Part shown: positions 1 through 7,268 of the stretch, piece after piece
How the letters are laid out: each line of letters begins with the position of its first letter
Numbering within the stretch: the first letter of the stretch is position 1
Origin: Prevotellaceae bacterium
GTDB lineage: Bacteria > Bacteroidota > Bacteroidia > Bacteroidales > UBA932
Direction of reading: 5' to 3'
Assembly: GCA_031287815.1 (NCBI GenBank)
Contig: JAITSM010000160.1
Coordinates: 1 to 14,211, forward strand
Length of the DNA stretch: 14,211 nucleotides
Notes under the pieces: generated by a model
Told to the model about the DNA's origin: nothing
What the model saw: the letters and a program-made list of their open reading frames with translations, nothing else
Database searches by the model: none
Translations under genes and position numbers: made by a program

Positions 1-240
1 AGCGAAAAGAAAGGGAAGCCTTTCGGGGTGCAGGGTGCGGAGATGATTTCCGCCGTCCTCGACACGCCGCCGGCGAGCCGTGCCGAGCTCACGCAGTCGA
101 GCTTCGACACCCACTCGCCCTTCCGCCTCACCTTTGACGAGAACCAGCGCGGCAAGCTGTTCTACTACTGCCTCCGCTGGGAAAACACCACCGGCGAAAA
201 AGGCCCGTGGAATGAGATCCAGAGTGTGCTGATACCGTAG
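1..240 (+). CDS. Hypothetical protein, C-terminal fragment (5' end outside window)
   Basis: The frame is open from the first base and ends at a TAG at 238-240, giving 79 residues of the C-terminus. The visible part looks like a beta-sandwich (fibronectin-III-like) tail: it contains 'FDTHSPF', 'LTFDENQRGK', 'YYCLRWENTTGEKGPW' and ends 'IQSVLIP'. From memory, this ending (LRWEN-TxGEKGPWSE-I) is common at the end of a group of Bacteroidota hypothetical proteins of unknown function; I could not run a search. The gene converges with the long minus-strand operon and ends before a shared bidirectional terminator at 300-337. The start, N-terminal domains and true length are outside the window. Confidence 0.75.
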   Translation, partial: SEKKGKPFGVQGAEMISAVLDTPPASRAELTQSSFDTHSPFRLTFDENQRGKLFYYCLRWENTTGEKGPWNEIQSVLIP

Positions 241-243
241 ACC

Positions 244-270
244 CAGTAGGCAGTAGGCAGTGGGCAGTGG
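244..270. repeat. 7-bp tandem repeat, CAGTAGG type
   Basis: CAGTAGG occurs at 244-250 and 251-257, then CAGTGGG (258-264) and CAGTGG (265-270). The sequence that follows (CTGACGCCGACAG) is GC-rich. A reverse-complement arm, CTGCCTACTG, lies at 400-409 and is followed by CCGGCGCC. The terminator and another repeat element therefore sit nested between two arms of the same heptamer. It belongs to the same style of element as those at 339-391, 8763-8834 and 9080-9148. Confidence 0.7.
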
Positions 271-299
271 CTGACGCCGACAGCCTTTGCCGTAAATTT

Positions 300-337
300 G
301 AAAAACCGCCGGTATGGAAACATGCCGGCGTTTTTTT
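300..337. terminator. Bidirectional rho-independent terminator
   Basis: A 10-bp stem (CGCCGGTATG at 307-316, CATGCCGGCG at 321-330, one G-T pair) closes a GAAA tetraloop. A T-run (331-337) follows on the plus strand and an A-run (300-305) precedes it, so it can end transcription in both directions. It lies between the converging genes ending at 240 (+) and 427 (-). Confidence 0.85.
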
Positions 338-338
338 A

Positions 339-391
339 ATGGAGAATGGGCTAGCGCCTCAAGAGACATTCTCCATTCTCCATTCTCAATT
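339..391. repeat. Palindromic 7-bp-period repeat, ATGGAGA type, copy 1
   Basis: ATGGAGAATGGGCT, then a short core (AGCGCCTCAAGAGA), then CATTCTCC and further ATTCTCC heptamers form an imperfect inverted repeat. A close relative, in the opposite orientation, lies inside the long minus-strand ORF at 1912-1971. Both share ATGGAGAATGGGCT, CCTCAAGAG and CATTCTCCATT. This copy is intergenic. Confidence 0.75.
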
Positions 392-426
392 AAAAAAAAC
401 TGCCTACTGACTCCGGCGCCCTTCAC

Positions 427-3400
427 CTATAGCTCCGATACCAGCTTTTCCATTCCCACTATTTTTGCGCAGGTGAAGAAGGAGGTCATGGAGACGCCTA
501 ACACGCCGTGCAGGTTGAGGTTTTGGCCTGTTAACAGCAGGTTGGGGATGGGCGTTTGCGGGGGCAGGATGGTCTGCAGGGTGTTGGTATAATCTTTCCG
601 GATGCCGTAGGCCGAGCCGTTCCACGTCCCCGTATAATCCCTGTAGGTAAGCGGCGTGCTGGTGTAGATTTTTTCGATAGCCTGTTTCAGTCCGGGAATC
701 TTTTCCGCCGCCAGTGCGATGCATTCTTCCGCTTTTCGTTCTTTGAACTGCCGGTAGGCCTCGTCCCTGTGGCCGGCTTGTGCGCCCTCACTCCATTGCG
801 CCACCTCTTCCCAGTGCATCGGCGTAAGGATATCAATGTTGGTGGTGCAGGTTTCGCCGTGGCGCGGCGTTTGGCAGTTTACCAGCGCCGCCGTTGTTTT
901 CGCTCCCGGCCGGTAGCGGCAATAATTCCACACGTCCTGTTCTTTGTACAGATAAACCGTCCTGTTCAGGTAGGGGATGGTATTTTCCTTTAGCTGTAAA
1001 TGGGTGGTGAACATGCCGTAGGTATTGGGCAGGCTGTTGATGCGGTTCCGGTAGGCCTTGCGGAGGGGCGAGGGCTCGCCGAGCAGCGCGAGCGTAAGCG
1101 CCGGATGCGCGTCGGAAATCACGTAGCGGCTTTGCAGCTGTTCTTCCCCGTTATATTCTACCGCCGCTATGCGGTTATCTTTTGTGATCAATCGCGTAAC
1201 TTTCGTTTTGGTGAGTACCGTTCCGCCCATTTGCCGGATGCCACCGGCGAGTTTTTCCGCTATCAGCGAGCCGCCGCCGTCCAGGCGCCAGGCGCTTTGG
1301 ATAAAGGAATTGTTGATTTGTGCAAACACATATAACGGTAGTTTTTCCGCGCACAGCTCCATAGTTAATGACGCGCCGGACAATACCTGCCGCAACAGCG
1401 GGTCATCGACGGTTTCCTGTAAAAACCGCCACGCCGACCGCCCGAACAGGGAGCCGGCGGAAAACGCATGGTCATCGCCCGGCAGGAAACTGCGCGAGAT
1501 ATTATCGCCTACCTGCTTCAGGAAAGCGGCATAGTTCGCCAGCTGCTTGCGCTGGTGCGGGAATTCTCCGGCTAAAGTTTCAACGAAGCGTTGGTAGCCG
1601 GAAGCGAAAAAATAGGATTTGCCGTGTAGCACTATTTCGGCAAATCCGTTTTCGTCCAACCTGCGCCAGGGCAAGTCCAGCAAATCGAAATAGCGGAAAA
1701 GTTTGTGCAGAAACTGTCCTTCATCGAGCCCGCCCACGTAGTGAAATCCGGTGTCGAACACCGCGCCGCCGCGCCGGAATGTTTGCAGGCAGCCGCCGAT
1801 TTGCGGGTTTTGTTCCAGCACACAAACGCTGTATCCTTTCCGTGCGAGGATATATCCGCACTCCAGCCCGCCCAGCCCGCTGCCGATGATAATGACGTCG
1901 TACTTCTTCTTAATGGAGAGTGGAGGATTGAAAATGGAGAATGCCTCTTGAGGCTCAAGCCCATTCTCCATTCGTTTCCCTTTGAACGAGTACCGTTTTA
2001 TTAACAGTGAAAACAAAAATGGTTGCAGCGAATAGGACATTAAAATTGTAGCGCCCATGCCTATCAGCGTGGCAATGCCGATGGACGAAATAGCCGGGTG
2101 AACGGCAAATAACAGCGAGGCGACTACCACAATCAAAATAACGGCAGAGAAAAATATGGCCGTCTTATGGTATGCCAGCAACGGCGTTCCCTTGCGGTGC
2201 TTTGCCAGCAGCCCGTCCATGATAAAAATACTGTAATCTACCCCGATGCCGAAAATAAAGGACGAGATGATGATATTGATTAAATTAAACTCCAGCCCGA
2301 AAATCGACATGGAGCCCAGCACAATGTACCAGCTCAGCCCCATCGGCAGGAAAGCCAGCAGGGCAAGGAGGATATTCCGAAGGGAAACCAGCAGTACTAC
2401 CAACACAAACAGCGACGATATGGCGAGGGTGATATTGAAGTCGCTATGTATGGTTTTTACCATGTCGCTGGTGTAGTACATCGGGTCTACGACCACAAAG
2501 CCGGGTTGTCCCGTAACCACGCGGCTGCCTGCCTCCATCAGCTGTTTCCGCTCCATGCGCACGGGAATAAACACCAGGTAACTGTCGCCGGTATGCTCGA
2601 TAATATTATCCATGAGCTCCGGCGGAATTACTTCCGCATCATACAGGGACGCCGGCGCGTAGTCCGCATCCAGCAAGGCGAAGAAGGGGTCGAAAGTGCC
2701 CGGCAGGAATTTATGCCGGTTGCCCGCTTCGGTAATTTTTTGCCGTGCCGCCGCCTTTTTTTCGTTCGTCCAATAGCTCTTCCATCGGGCAATGCGTTGC
2801 TGCTGTTCGGCAGCGGGGATAAACAGCGACGACGGGGCGGCGTAGCTTTTAATGAGCCCGCTTGCCGCCAGCGTATCCAGCCTGGCGCAAAGCCGCACGC
2901 TCGACGCCAGCGCCGCATCCACATCCTTCGCCACCGCCGCAAAATAAACGGTGGACAGGCTGTCGGCGGTTTTGGAGGCCAGCAGCTGTTCCGATTGCAG
3001 TACCTGTTGGTCATGGTAACCGATATTTTGCAGGTCGGAGTCAAATTTCACCTTCTCCGAAGTGATGAAACACACCACGCTTACCGCCAGGATAGCTGCA
3101 ATCAGCCATTTTTGTTTTTCCAGCGGGTAAGCATTGATTTTATCCAGCAGGGCAAAGGCTTTTTCGGATTTTTTGTTGGAACGGGGGTTGAAAAGCTGCG
3201 GCAGGAAAAGCAATGCAAACAGCGTGGTGCCTACCAGCCCCAACGACGCAAACAAACCGAAATCGCTCAACAGCTCCGATTCGGTAAACAGCAGCCCCAT
3301 GAATGCGCCGATAGTCGTGAGCACGCCCAGTATCACCGGCACGGTCTGGTCTTTCAATACCTGTTCGGGATCGCTGACGTACTTGTAATGCGTAATAATA

Positions 3401-4425
3401 TGCAGGCAATAGCTGAACGCCACGCCCATCACCACCGCCCCGATGCCTATCGCCATTAACGACATGCTCCCCTTGATAAAATAAATCAGCGACAGGGCGA
3501 AGAATACGCCGTAAACCACCGGCACTACAAGGTAAAACAGGGTCGACTTATTCCGGAAACAAATCAGCAGCAACGCCAGCGTCAGCAATAACGAAATGGA
3601 AACAGTCAGCAACAAATCCATCTTAATGCGTTTGGAATTAAAAACGCTGCGCGCCGGCGCGCCGTGGTAGTGCAGCGTTATTTCGGGATGCTGTTGCCGG
3701 AAGGCTTCCACTTCTTCCGTAACCAGGTTTATCAACAACGTATTCTGTTTCGAATCGAACGATTTAAAGTTCGGCGACAGGAACGCCACCAGCGCCGAAG
3801 TGTCCGCCGTAAAGATATGGTTTTCGTAGAAGGCGTAATTGCCGCCCAAGCCATTGCCGATGCTGCCGGCATGGGCGAGAAACAGCTTGCGCAGGGCGAT
3901 GGGGTCTTGCGCAATTATTTCCTTATAGGCCATGCCTGCGGCAGAAGTCAGGAGGGTATAGTTTTCCTGCATCTGGCTGTCCACATACGCCAAAAGCGAA
4001 TCTATCCGGCGGTATTGCGAGCTGTCCAGGAACGCCGGCGCATGTTCATACAGGAACGCGATGCCGTCCTGCAACAGGCTTTCGTCGACTTCATACAAAA
4101 TATTATTGATGACATGGTGCGCCGAATCTTTTTCCAGCAGCGTTTGCACAAACCCGTCGCAGGCGGTGATTAAGCCTTCCGGCTCCACGCCGCCGGAAGC
4201 AGAGGTGAAGAGGAAAAACAGCTTGTCTTTGACTTTAAGGTTGGAAAAAACCAGCTTCTCCGCGCCTTCCTGTTCTACGGACGGCAAGAGTTTGGTAATA
4301 TCCTCCTCAAAGGTAATTTTCCATCCGAAAAAGGCAAAACAGGCGGCAGAAGCCAGCAGCGTAACATAAAATACGGTTTTATGCCGGCGGAAAAAATGAT
4401 ATATAAAAACAGTTAATGCAGTCAC
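427..4425 (-). CDS. MMPL/RND-type exporter fused in frame to CrtI-like FAD oxidoreductase
   Basis: This 1332-residue ORF has two parts. Residues 1-818 are an MMPL/RND-type exporter: membrane helix at about 16-34, 'DITKLLP' at 42-48, a periplasmic domain, helices at about 270-411, a second repeat from about 440, and 'GIGVDYSIF' from residue 726. Such exporters move lipids or aryl-polyene precursors across the inner membrane. Residues 842-1332 are a phytoene-desaturase-like flavoprotein with the dinucleotide motif GSGLGG at 848-853, 'GGCLQTF' and a C-terminal 'TGQNLNLHGVLGV'. Residues 819-838 are encoded exactly by a 60-bp repeat element (1912-1971), so the fusion is probably secondary. The start is GTG with AAAGGA upstream. 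M819 (1969-1971) could re-initiate a separate 514-residue oxidoreductase. It is the last gene of the operon. Domain calls are firm; whether one polypeptide is made is open. Confidence 0.9.
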   Translation of the reverse strand: MTALTVFIYHFFRRHKTVFYVTLLASAACFAFFGWKITFEEDITKLLPSVEQEGAEKLVFSNLKVKDKLFFLFTSASGGVEPEGLITACDGFVQTLLEKDSAHHVINNILYEVDESLLQDGIAFLYEHAPAFLDSSQYRRIDSLLAYVDSQMQENYTLLTSAAGMAYKEIIAQDPIALRKLFLAHAGSIGNGLGGNYAFYENHIFTADTSALVAFLSPNFKSFDSKQNTLLINLVTEEVEAFRQQHPEITLHYHGAPARSVFNSKRIKMDLLLTVSISLLLTLALLLICFRNKSTLFYLVVPVVYGVFFALSLIYFIKGSMSLMAIGIGAVVMGVAFSYCLHIITHYKYVSDPEQVLKDQTVPVILGVLTTIGAFMGLLFTESELLSDFGLFASLGLVGTTLFALLFLPQLFNPRSNKKSEKAFALLDKINAYPLEKQKWLIAAILAVSVVCFITSEKVKFDSDLQNIGYHDQQVLQSEQLLASKTADSLSTVYFAAVAKDVDAALASSVRLCARLDTLAASGLIKSYAAPSSLFIPAAEQQQRIARWKSYWTNEKKAAARQKITEAGNRHKFLPGTFDPFFALLDADYAPASLYDAEVIPPELMDNIIEHTGDSYLVFIPVRMERKQLMEAGSRVVTGQPGFVVVDPMYYTSDMVKTIHSDFNITLAISSLFVLVVLLVSLRNILLALLAFLPMGLSWYIVLGSMSIFGLEFNLINIIISSFIFGIGVDYSIFIMDGLLAKHRKGTPLLAYHKTAIFFSAVILIVVVASLLFAVHPAISSIGIATLIGMGATILMSYSLQPFLFSLLIKRYSFKGKRMENGLEPQEAFSIFNPPLSIKKKYDVIIIGSGLGGLECGYILARKGYSVCVLEQNPQIGGCLQTFRRGGAVFDTGFHYVGGLDEGQFLHKLFRYFDLLDLPWRRLDENGFAEIVLHGKSYFFASGYQRFVETLAGEFPHQRKQLANYAAFLKQVGDNISRSFLPGDDHAFSAGSLFGRSAWRFLQETVDDPLLRQVLSGASLTMELCAEKLPLYVFAQINNSFIQSAWRLDGGGSLIAEKLAGGIRQMGGTVLTKTKVTRLITKDNRIAAVEYNGEEQLQSRYVISDAHPALTLALLGEPSPLRKAYRNRINSLPNTYGMFTTHLQLKENTIPYLNRTVYLYKEQDVWNYCRYRPGAKTTAALVNCQTPRHGETCTTNIDILTPMHWEEVAQWSEGAQAGHRDEAYRQFKERKAEECIALAAEKIPGLKQAIEKIYTSTPLTYRDYTGTWNGSAYGIRKDYTNTLQTILPPQTPIPNLLLTGQNLNLHGVLGVSMTSFFTCAKIVGMEKLVSEL
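1912..1971 (-). repeat. 60-bp intergenic-type repeat inside the coding sequence (copy 2 of ATGGAGA type)
   Basis: On the minus strand it reads ATGGAGAATGGGCTTGAGCC, then TCAAGAGGCATTCTCCATTT, then tandem ATTCTCC-like heptamers ending CTCTCCATT. It is exactly 60 bp, adds 20 codons without a stop, and lies precisely between the last exporter residues (KGKR) and the first oxidoreductase residues (KKKYDVII). It matches the intergenic repeat at 339-391. Confidence 0.85.
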
Positions 4426-4472
4426 GGCTTTTGTCCTTTACAGTTCTTTTATATGTTGGCCTCGTCGCCCGT

Positions 4473-4514
4473 GCCTTGGACGTCGACGTTTTCGCCTTAG
4501 ACGTCGACGTTTTT
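4473..4514. repeat. 21-bp tandem duplication spanning the thioesterase stop codon
   Basis: The two units at 4473-4493 and 4494-4514 differ at two positions. On the coding (minus) strand each contains AACGTCGACGTC followed by TAA in the upstream unit and CAA in the downstream unit. The thioesterase stops at the TAA. Without it, the frame would continue through the second unit to a TAA about 14 codons later. Confidence 0.9.
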
Positions 4515-4964
4515 GTCCTCAGGCCTACTGTCTGCCCCCCATCTTTCTTTCCAGTTTCGGTAAAATTCGGGAGTGGAAAATTCCATTTCGCCCTCTTTGT
4601 TCATAAACACCTGCGTGGTCGTAGCCCTTGCTACCGGCGTGCGGTCGGACTGTTTGCAGATAGCGTACTCGAAAATCAGCTTTGCCGACGCTGCGGGCAC
4701 GTAGCGCGTTTCGACCTCCAGGATGTCATCCAGCGCAACCATGTTCAAATAGCGTATTTGCAAATCAACGATGGGCGCAATGTAGCCGTTATGGTAGATA
4801 TCCATATAGGCCACGCCGAATTTTTTGCCGAAGGCTTCCCGCCCGTTTTCGAGGTATTTTAGGAAATGCCCGTGCCAGACGATGCCCAGCGAATCGACGT
4901 CATAAAAATGCACTTCCACCGTAGTGATTGCCGACAAGGCTTTTTTTGTGGATTGTTTTCTCAT
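4497..4964 (-). CDS. Acyl-CoA/acyl-ACP thioesterase, hotdog fold (4HBT/YbgC-like)
   Basis: This 155-residue protein has the size and signature of the 4-hydroxybenzoyl-CoA thioesterase group. 'HFYDVDSLGIVWHGHFLKYLENGRE' at 19-43 matches the active-site segment, with D24 aligning to the catalytic Asp17 of the Pseudomonas enzyme. Related thioesterases occur in aryl-polyene and flexirubin clusters, where they are thought to hydrolyse acyl thioesters; the substrate here is unknown. It lies between the ACP gene (75 bp upstream) and the exporter fusion (71 bp downstream). The ATG at 4962-4964 has AGGA almost touching it, too close for a normal Shine-Dalgarno, which is unremarkable in Bacteroidota. 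The last residues (KNVDV) and stop codon fall in a 21-bp tandem duplication, so the C-terminus may have been recently shortened. Confidence 0.9.
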   Translation of the reverse strand: MRKQSTKKALSAITTVEVHFYDVDSLGIVWHGHFLKYLENGREAFGKKFGVAYMDIYHNGYIAPIVDLQIRYLNMVALDDILEVETRYVPAASAKLIFEYAICKQSDRTPVARATTTQVFMNKEGEMEFSTPEFYRNWKERWGADSRPEDKNVDV

Positions 4965-4981
4965 TCCTGTTTATAAACAAT

Positions 4982-5019
4982 TGTCTTGCCCAACTGGGCG
5001 TCCGATGCGGTGCAAGACA
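4982..5019. other. Inverted repeat between ACP and thioesterase genes
   Basis: TGTCTTGC (4982-4989) pairs with GCAAGACA (5012-5019). An inner CCCAACTGGG (4989-4998) can form its own small hairpin. There is no long T-run on the minus strand, so it is a weak terminator candidate at best. It could modulate ACP versus thioesterase expression or protect mRNA ends. Its role is inferred only from position. Confidence 0.45.
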
Positions 5020-5039
5020 GGGGGGTGGGTTCTTTTCTG

Positions 5040-5282
5040 TTATTTCAGTTTGCCGAGAAGGAAGTTATAAAGGTGCTCAAATGTTTTGATGGATGGCACA
5101 TCCGCGCTTTGTATTTTTACGCCGAAATTGTTTTCAATCAATGCCACCATATCTACGAGTCCCAAGCTATCAAGGTCTAAAGTTTCTTTAATGTCCGCTC
5201 CGGCAGTAATTGTTGCTACATCAATTTCAAATTCTGCTGCCAAAGCCTCGTTTACTTCCTTAATAAGTTGTTGTGTTTCCAT
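5040..5282 (-). CDS. Acyl carrier protein
   Basis: This 80-residue acidic protein has the phosphopantetheine attachment motif 'LDLDSLGLVD', with the modified serine at S39. It carries the growing acyl chain for the ketoacyl synthase encoded upstream. Helix-rich length and charge match stand-alone type II ACPs. It lies in the cluster between hicB (37 bp upstream) and the thioesterase (75 bp downstream), so it is probably a dedicated carrier for this pathway and not the housekeeping AcpP, which normally sits beside fabF in primary metabolism. Start ATG 5280-5282 is the only plausible one. It is more AT-rich than the ketosynthase and acyltransferase genes. Confidence 0.92.
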   Translation of the reverse strand: METQQLIKEVNEALAAEFEIDVATITAGADIKETLDLDSLGLVDMVALIENNFGVKIQSADVPSIKTFEHLYNFLLGKLK

Positions 5283-5319
5283 TTTCTTTATTTTCTTTAT
5301 TTAAAAATTAGTATACGTT

Positions 5320-5670
5320 TTAAATCGTAGCGCTTTCCAACGCAATGTTTGTAGTTTGCAATAGCGCTTCTTTTACAATGTCATCTACCGGCACACCTTT
5401 TCGTTCAGCCAAAGATACAATTTTTCCGTGTATTTCTGCCGGGATACGCACGTTTAAAAGGACAGGCCGGGAGGGTTTTTTTCCTATTTCTTTGCAACTC
5501 TCAAAATAGCTTTCTATGCTCTCTTGAAAATCGGCGTACAAGTCGTCCATATTTTCACCTTCGTATAGAATGAGGTCATTATTCATACCCAAAACTTTTC
5601 CAACAAAGCATTTGTCCGCTTCGCTGTATTTAACGTTTCCGGTATAGCCTTTATAGTGTAAATAGTCCAT
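5320..5670 (-). CDS. hicB: HicB-family antitoxin
   Basis: This 116-residue protein has the HicB two-part layout. The N-terminal partial-RNase-H-like domain ('GYTGNVKYSEADKCFVGKVLG...LILYEGENMDDLYADFQESIESYFE', about 8-60) should bind and neutralise HicA. The C-terminal ribbon-helix-helix ('LLNVRIPAEIHGKIVSLAERKGVPVDDIVKEAL', about 71-103) should bind DNA and autorepress the pair. It starts 21 bp after the upstream toxin gene, the usual HicA-HicB order. The pair sits inside the lipid-biosynthesis gene set, between ketosynthase and ACP, on the same strand, and looks AT-richer than the flanking genes, which suggests it was acquired separately. Confidence 0.88.
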   Translation of the reverse strand: MDYLHYKGYTGNVKYSEADKCFVGKVLGMNNDLILYEGENMDDLYADFQESIESYFESCKEIGKKPSRPVLLNVRIPAEIHGKIVSLAERKGVPVDDIVKEALLQTTNIALESATI

Positions 5671-5691
5671 AACGATTCTCCTTATTTAATT

Positions 5692-5964
5692 TCAAAGTTC
5701 CGGATTCAATAGGTTTTTTTCAATAAGATGTATGTATATTTCTTTCAACACGGCTTCTTTTATCGGGTCACCAGTGGTATGTGGTTTATGTATTTGAATG
5801 GTGGAATGCGTATCCTTATTTATAAATTTTACGCGCGACCCCGATGTTTTACCTTTATTGTTCAGTACAAATCCCAGCGACATTAGCAATTTTATCAATT
5901 CGTCAAAGGTAAAGTCTTTTAGCAACGTCAAAAATCTTTTTATCAGTTTTTGTTTAGTGCTCAC
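5692..5964 (-). CDS. hicA: HicA-family mRNA interferase toxin
   Basis: This 90-residue protein resembles the longer HicA forms of Bacteroidota: 'LLKDFTFDELIKLLMSLGFVLNNKGKTSGSRVKFINK' followed by 'IQIHKPH' (H59, H62) and 'IKEAVLKEIYIHLIEKNLL'. The family has a dsRNA-binding-like fold and cleaves mRNA. The canonical GSH motif reads GSR here; I recall this variant as usual in this subgroup, with the downstream HKPH retained. The start is GTG at 5962-5964 with no clear ribosome-binding site. The next ATG is at residue 28 and would remove conserved sequence. The gene begins 24 bp after the ketosynthase stop, leaving little room for its own promoter, so it may be transcribed with the operon. Confidence 0.85.
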   Translation of the reverse strand: MSTKQKLIKRFLTLLKDFTFDELIKLLMSLGFVLNNKGKTSGSRVKFINKDTHSTIQIHKPHTTGDPIKEAVLKEIYIHLIEKNLLNPEL

Positions 5965-5988
5965 GGCAATGAAAATTGAAATAATGTA

Positions 5989-7218
5989 CTATGAAACACC
6001 TATATTTTTTACTATCAATGTCGAGTTTGTTCCGCCAAAGCCGAAGGAATTGGACAGGAAAGTGTCAAAATGCTTGGATACCCGCTTTGCCGGGATATTC
6101 AACCGTGCAGAGTCTTCGTCCGGGTTTTCAAAGTTGATGTGGGGCGCAATAAAGCCGTTTTTCATCATCAGCATGGAGTAAATTATTTCGCTGGCGCCAG
6201 CCATCCACATTTCGTGGCCGGTTTGCGATTTGGTAGACGTTACTTCCGGCCGGTATGCGCCGAAAACATGGGCAATAGCTTTGGCTTCGTTGCTGTCGCC
6301 CACCGGCGTGGAGGTCGCATGGGCGTTGATATAACCGATTTCCCGGATGTCGATGCCCGCTTCCCGGATAGCCATTTGCAGCGAACGGCTGGGGCCGTCC
6401 ACATTGGGGACGGAAATGTGGTCGCCGTTGGAGGAAAACCCATAGCCGCAAATTTCCGCCAGCACAGGCGCGCCGCGCTGGACAGCCGACTCATAACTTT
6501 CGATAATCACCGTAGCCGCGCCGCCGCCGGGCACCAACCCGTCGCGGTCGCGGTCGAACGGGCGGGAGGCTTTGGTGGGCTCGCCTTCCCGTACCGAGAA
6601 GGCGTTGATGCCGTCAAAACTGCCGATGGAGAAGGGATTCACTTCCTGTGCGCCGCCGCAAACAATGCAGTCCTGCAAGCCTGACCGAATGAGCAAACAG
6701 CCCAGCCCTATAGCATGAGAGCCGCTGGCGCAGGCGCCGGAAATGGTCATATTGATACCTTTTAATTTGAAAATACAGGCCAGGTTCATGGTTACGGTGG
6801 AATTCATCGACTGAAAAATCCCTCCGGCGCCGATCATGGTGGTATCTTTTTTCTCGCGCATGGTGTCGATGCTTTTCATCACGGCGTCGGCGCTGCTGTC
6901 GTTGCCGTACAGGAGCCCTACCTCATGCGCATCCAGGTAATCCTGCGTCAGCTTGGCGTTTTGTAATGCTTCCGCTGTGGCCACGTAGGCGTAATAGGCC
7001 TGTTCCGGCATATATACCCGCTGGTTGCGGCTCAAGATGCCTTTCAGGTTGGGAACTTCTAAGTAAGCGGTTAAGCCCGAACGGAAGCCCAGCTCTTTAC
7101 GCGCCGGGTCAAATATAATCCCGGATTTCCCGTCATACAGGGACTGCTGCACTTCTTCAAGATTTTTTCCCAAACAGGAATATATTCCCATTCCTGTTAT
7201 AACCACTCGTTTCTTCAT
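5989..7218 (-). CDS. Beta-ketoacyl-ACP synthase (KAS I/II-like, aryl-polyene/flexirubin type)
   Basis: This 409-residue condensing enzyme extends acyl chains by decarboxylative condensation with malonyl-ACP. The catalytic triad is visible: Cys163 in 'SGACASGSHA', His300 in 'NAHATSTPVGD' and His335 in 'STKSQTGHEMWMAGASE', with the supporting Lys330. 'FDRDRDGLVPGGGAA' and the C-terminal 'NSFGFGGTNSTLIV' are standard. The sequence after the second histidine (EMWMAGASE instead of the usual LGAAG) departs from housekeeping FabF. I associate that variant with specialised polyene synthases, but did not check it by alignment. It has no partner chain-length-factor-like KAS in view. It lies 50 bp downstream of the acyltransferase and 24 bp upstream of hicA. 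The ATG at 7216-7218 is the natural start (MKKRVVITGMG). Confidence 0.93.
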   Translation of the reverse strand: MKKRVVITGMGIYSCLGKNLEEVQQSLYDGKSGIIFDPARKELGFRSGLTAYLEVPNLKGILSRNQRVYMPEQAYYAYVATAEALQNAKLTQDYLDAHEVGLLYGNDSSADAVMKSIDTMREKKDTTMIGAGGIFQSMNSTVTMNLACIFKLKGINMTISGACASGSHAIGLGCLLIRSGLQDCIVCGGAQEVNPFSIGSFDGINAFSVREGEPTKASRPFDRDRDGLVPGGGAATVIIESYESAVQRGAPVLAEICGYGFSSNGDHISVPNVDGPSRSLQMAIREAGIDIREIGYINAHATSTPVGDSNEAKAIAHVFGAYRPEVTSTKSQTGHEMWMAGASEIIYSMLMMKNGFIAPHINFENPDEDSARLNIPAKRVSKHFDTFLSNSFGFGGTNSTLIVKNIGVS

Positions 7219-7268
7219 GTTTAGATTTTTGTTTCAGGTTTTGATTTTTAATTATATTTTCTCGACTC

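Noticed and set aside
2446..3459. 337-codon plus-strand ORF
   Set aside because: It is antisense to the exporter coding sequence, low in recognisable protein features, and is an ordinary shadow of a GC-rich gene.
4416..4862. Plus-strand ORF opposite the thioesterase
   Set aside because: Its only notable sequence (repeated ALDVDVF) comes from the 21-bp duplication; it is otherwise antisense to a clear gene.
6070..6684. 204-codon plus-strand ORF opposite the ketosynthase
   Set aside because: Antisense shadow of a well-supported KAS gene.
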